This document shows, one piece after another, positions 5,919 to 6,365 of a DNA stretch of 6,365 nucleotides; positions within the stretch are counted from its first letter, which is position 1, and each line of letters opens with the position of its first letter. The stretch covers positions 1 to 6,365 of the forward strand of contig DAOUOU010000161.1 in assembly GCA_030626465.1 (NCBI GenBank), read 5' to 3'. The position numbers were made by a program, and so were the translations under genes. The notes under the pieces were generated by a model. It saw nothing but the letters and a program-made list of their open reading frames with translations, made no database searches and was not told the DNA's origin. Source of the stretch: Bacteroidales bacterium (GTDB lineage: Bacteria; Bacteroidota; Bacteroidia; Bacteroidales; UBA10428).

Positions 5919-6365
5919 TTATCTACGAACATGAAGCCAGGCTCCCGCAGATACTGATGTTCGAAAATCATCTATCTCATTCACTCCCTGCTGGAAGTTA
6001 TTATACGATCTGGCAGATACTCTGTAAAATCCATTTGATGCCTCAATAATTTGAGTCTGGTATCCCATCTCCTGAATTTTTTCTGCATACTGTACTGCAA
6101 AATTCCGGTTCTGGAAGCTTCCTACAATCATGAAATATTGGCCACTTCCGTAACCGGTTTGTAGTTGAGATTCAATGGGTTCTTCAATAACAACAGGTTC
6201 CTCGATAATATACTCCATTGTATCTATTATCTCTGGTTCTGGTTCTACAATCGGCATATTCAATAAAGAATCCGGTCCCTTATTGAAAAGCGGGTGTTCT
6301 TCAAAAAAATTACAGCCATTAAGCAGAAATGTACCTAAAAGAGCCGACAGAATTATAATTAGTCT
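5919..6365 (-). CDS. SPOR-domain lipoprotein (start lies just beyond the right window edge)
   Basis: The minus-strand frame stays open to the window edge and gives 148 residues. Numbering from the edge: residues 2-17 are a hydrophobic segment after Arg1 (LIIILSALLGTFLLNG) ending in a lipobox LNGC with Cys18, so this is a lipoprotein signal peptide lacking only its first few residues. Residues 40-67 form an acidic Glu/Pro/Ile-rich linker (EPEPE, EEPVVIEEPIE). Residues 76-147 form a SPOR domain, starting QYFMIVGSFQNRNFAVQYA and ending SAGAWLHV. SPOR domains bind septal peptidoglycan, typically glycan strands stripped of stem peptides, and often mark cell-division proteins. The mature protein is probably lipid-anchored in the outer membrane facing the periplasm (location inferred). 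A TTG at 6263 could be mistaken for the start, but it would discard the signal peptide. The gene converges on the second phosphofructokinase, with 77 bases between stops, and no functional link is apparent. Confidence 0.85.
   Translation of the reverse strand, partial: RLIIILSALLGTFLLNGCNFFEEHPLFNKGPDSLLNMPIVEPEPEIIDTMEYIIEEPVVIEEPIESQLQTGYGSGQYFMIVGSFQNRNFAVQYAEKIQEMGYQTQIIEASNGFYRVSARSYNNFQQGVNEIDDFRTSVSAGAWLHVRR

Overview
This is an AT-rich chromosomal segment that reads as Bacteroidota (Bacteroidales or a close relative). Several things support that. The start sites mostly lack a strong Shine-Dalgarno sequence. Upstream of purA and of the first phosphofructokinase gene there are sequences close to the Bacteroidota -7 element TAnnTTTG, each followed by a short G/C-rich stretch. 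The proteins include a cysteine-site-less Fur-family regulator, paired pyrophosphate-type phosphofructokinases and a small SPOR lipoprotein. The taxonomic call is inference; there is no rRNA or other marker here.

Layout: bases 1-1237 hold the 3' part of a long RelA/SpoT homologue (+), running off the left edge. A Fur-family regulator (1308-1757, +) follows, then adenylosuccinate synthetase purA (1856-3118, +). After a 178-base gap come two divergent phosphofructokinases in tandem on the same strand (3297-4517 and 4633-5841), 115 bases apart. Facing them on the minus strand is a SPOR-domain lipoprotein (5919-6365) whose first few codons lie beyond the right edge. A strong hairpin sits between the converging genes. 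No gene-free stretch exceeds 300 bases, and I see no mobile element, CRISPR array, tRNA or rRNA.

How the genes may fit together: RelA/SpoT enzymes make or degrade (p)ppGpp, and (p)ppGpp is a known inhibitor of adenylosuccinate synthetase in other bacteria, so the left half links the stringent alarmone with a purine branch-point enzyme. The two phosphofructokinases both carry the Asp/Lys pair associated with pyrophosphate rather than ATP as phosphoryl donor. They come from different subgroups, suggesting a reversible, PPi-linked glycolytic step with two isoenzymes. The SPOR lipoprotein is probably an unrelated cell-envelope gene.

I do not see a novel multi-gene system. The most useful leads are a perfect palindrome overlapping the start codon of the fur-like gene (candidate autoregulatory operator), the loss of the structural zinc cysteines in that regulator, a second perfect palindrome just upstream of the second phosphofructokinase, and the tandem PPi-type phosphofructokinases.
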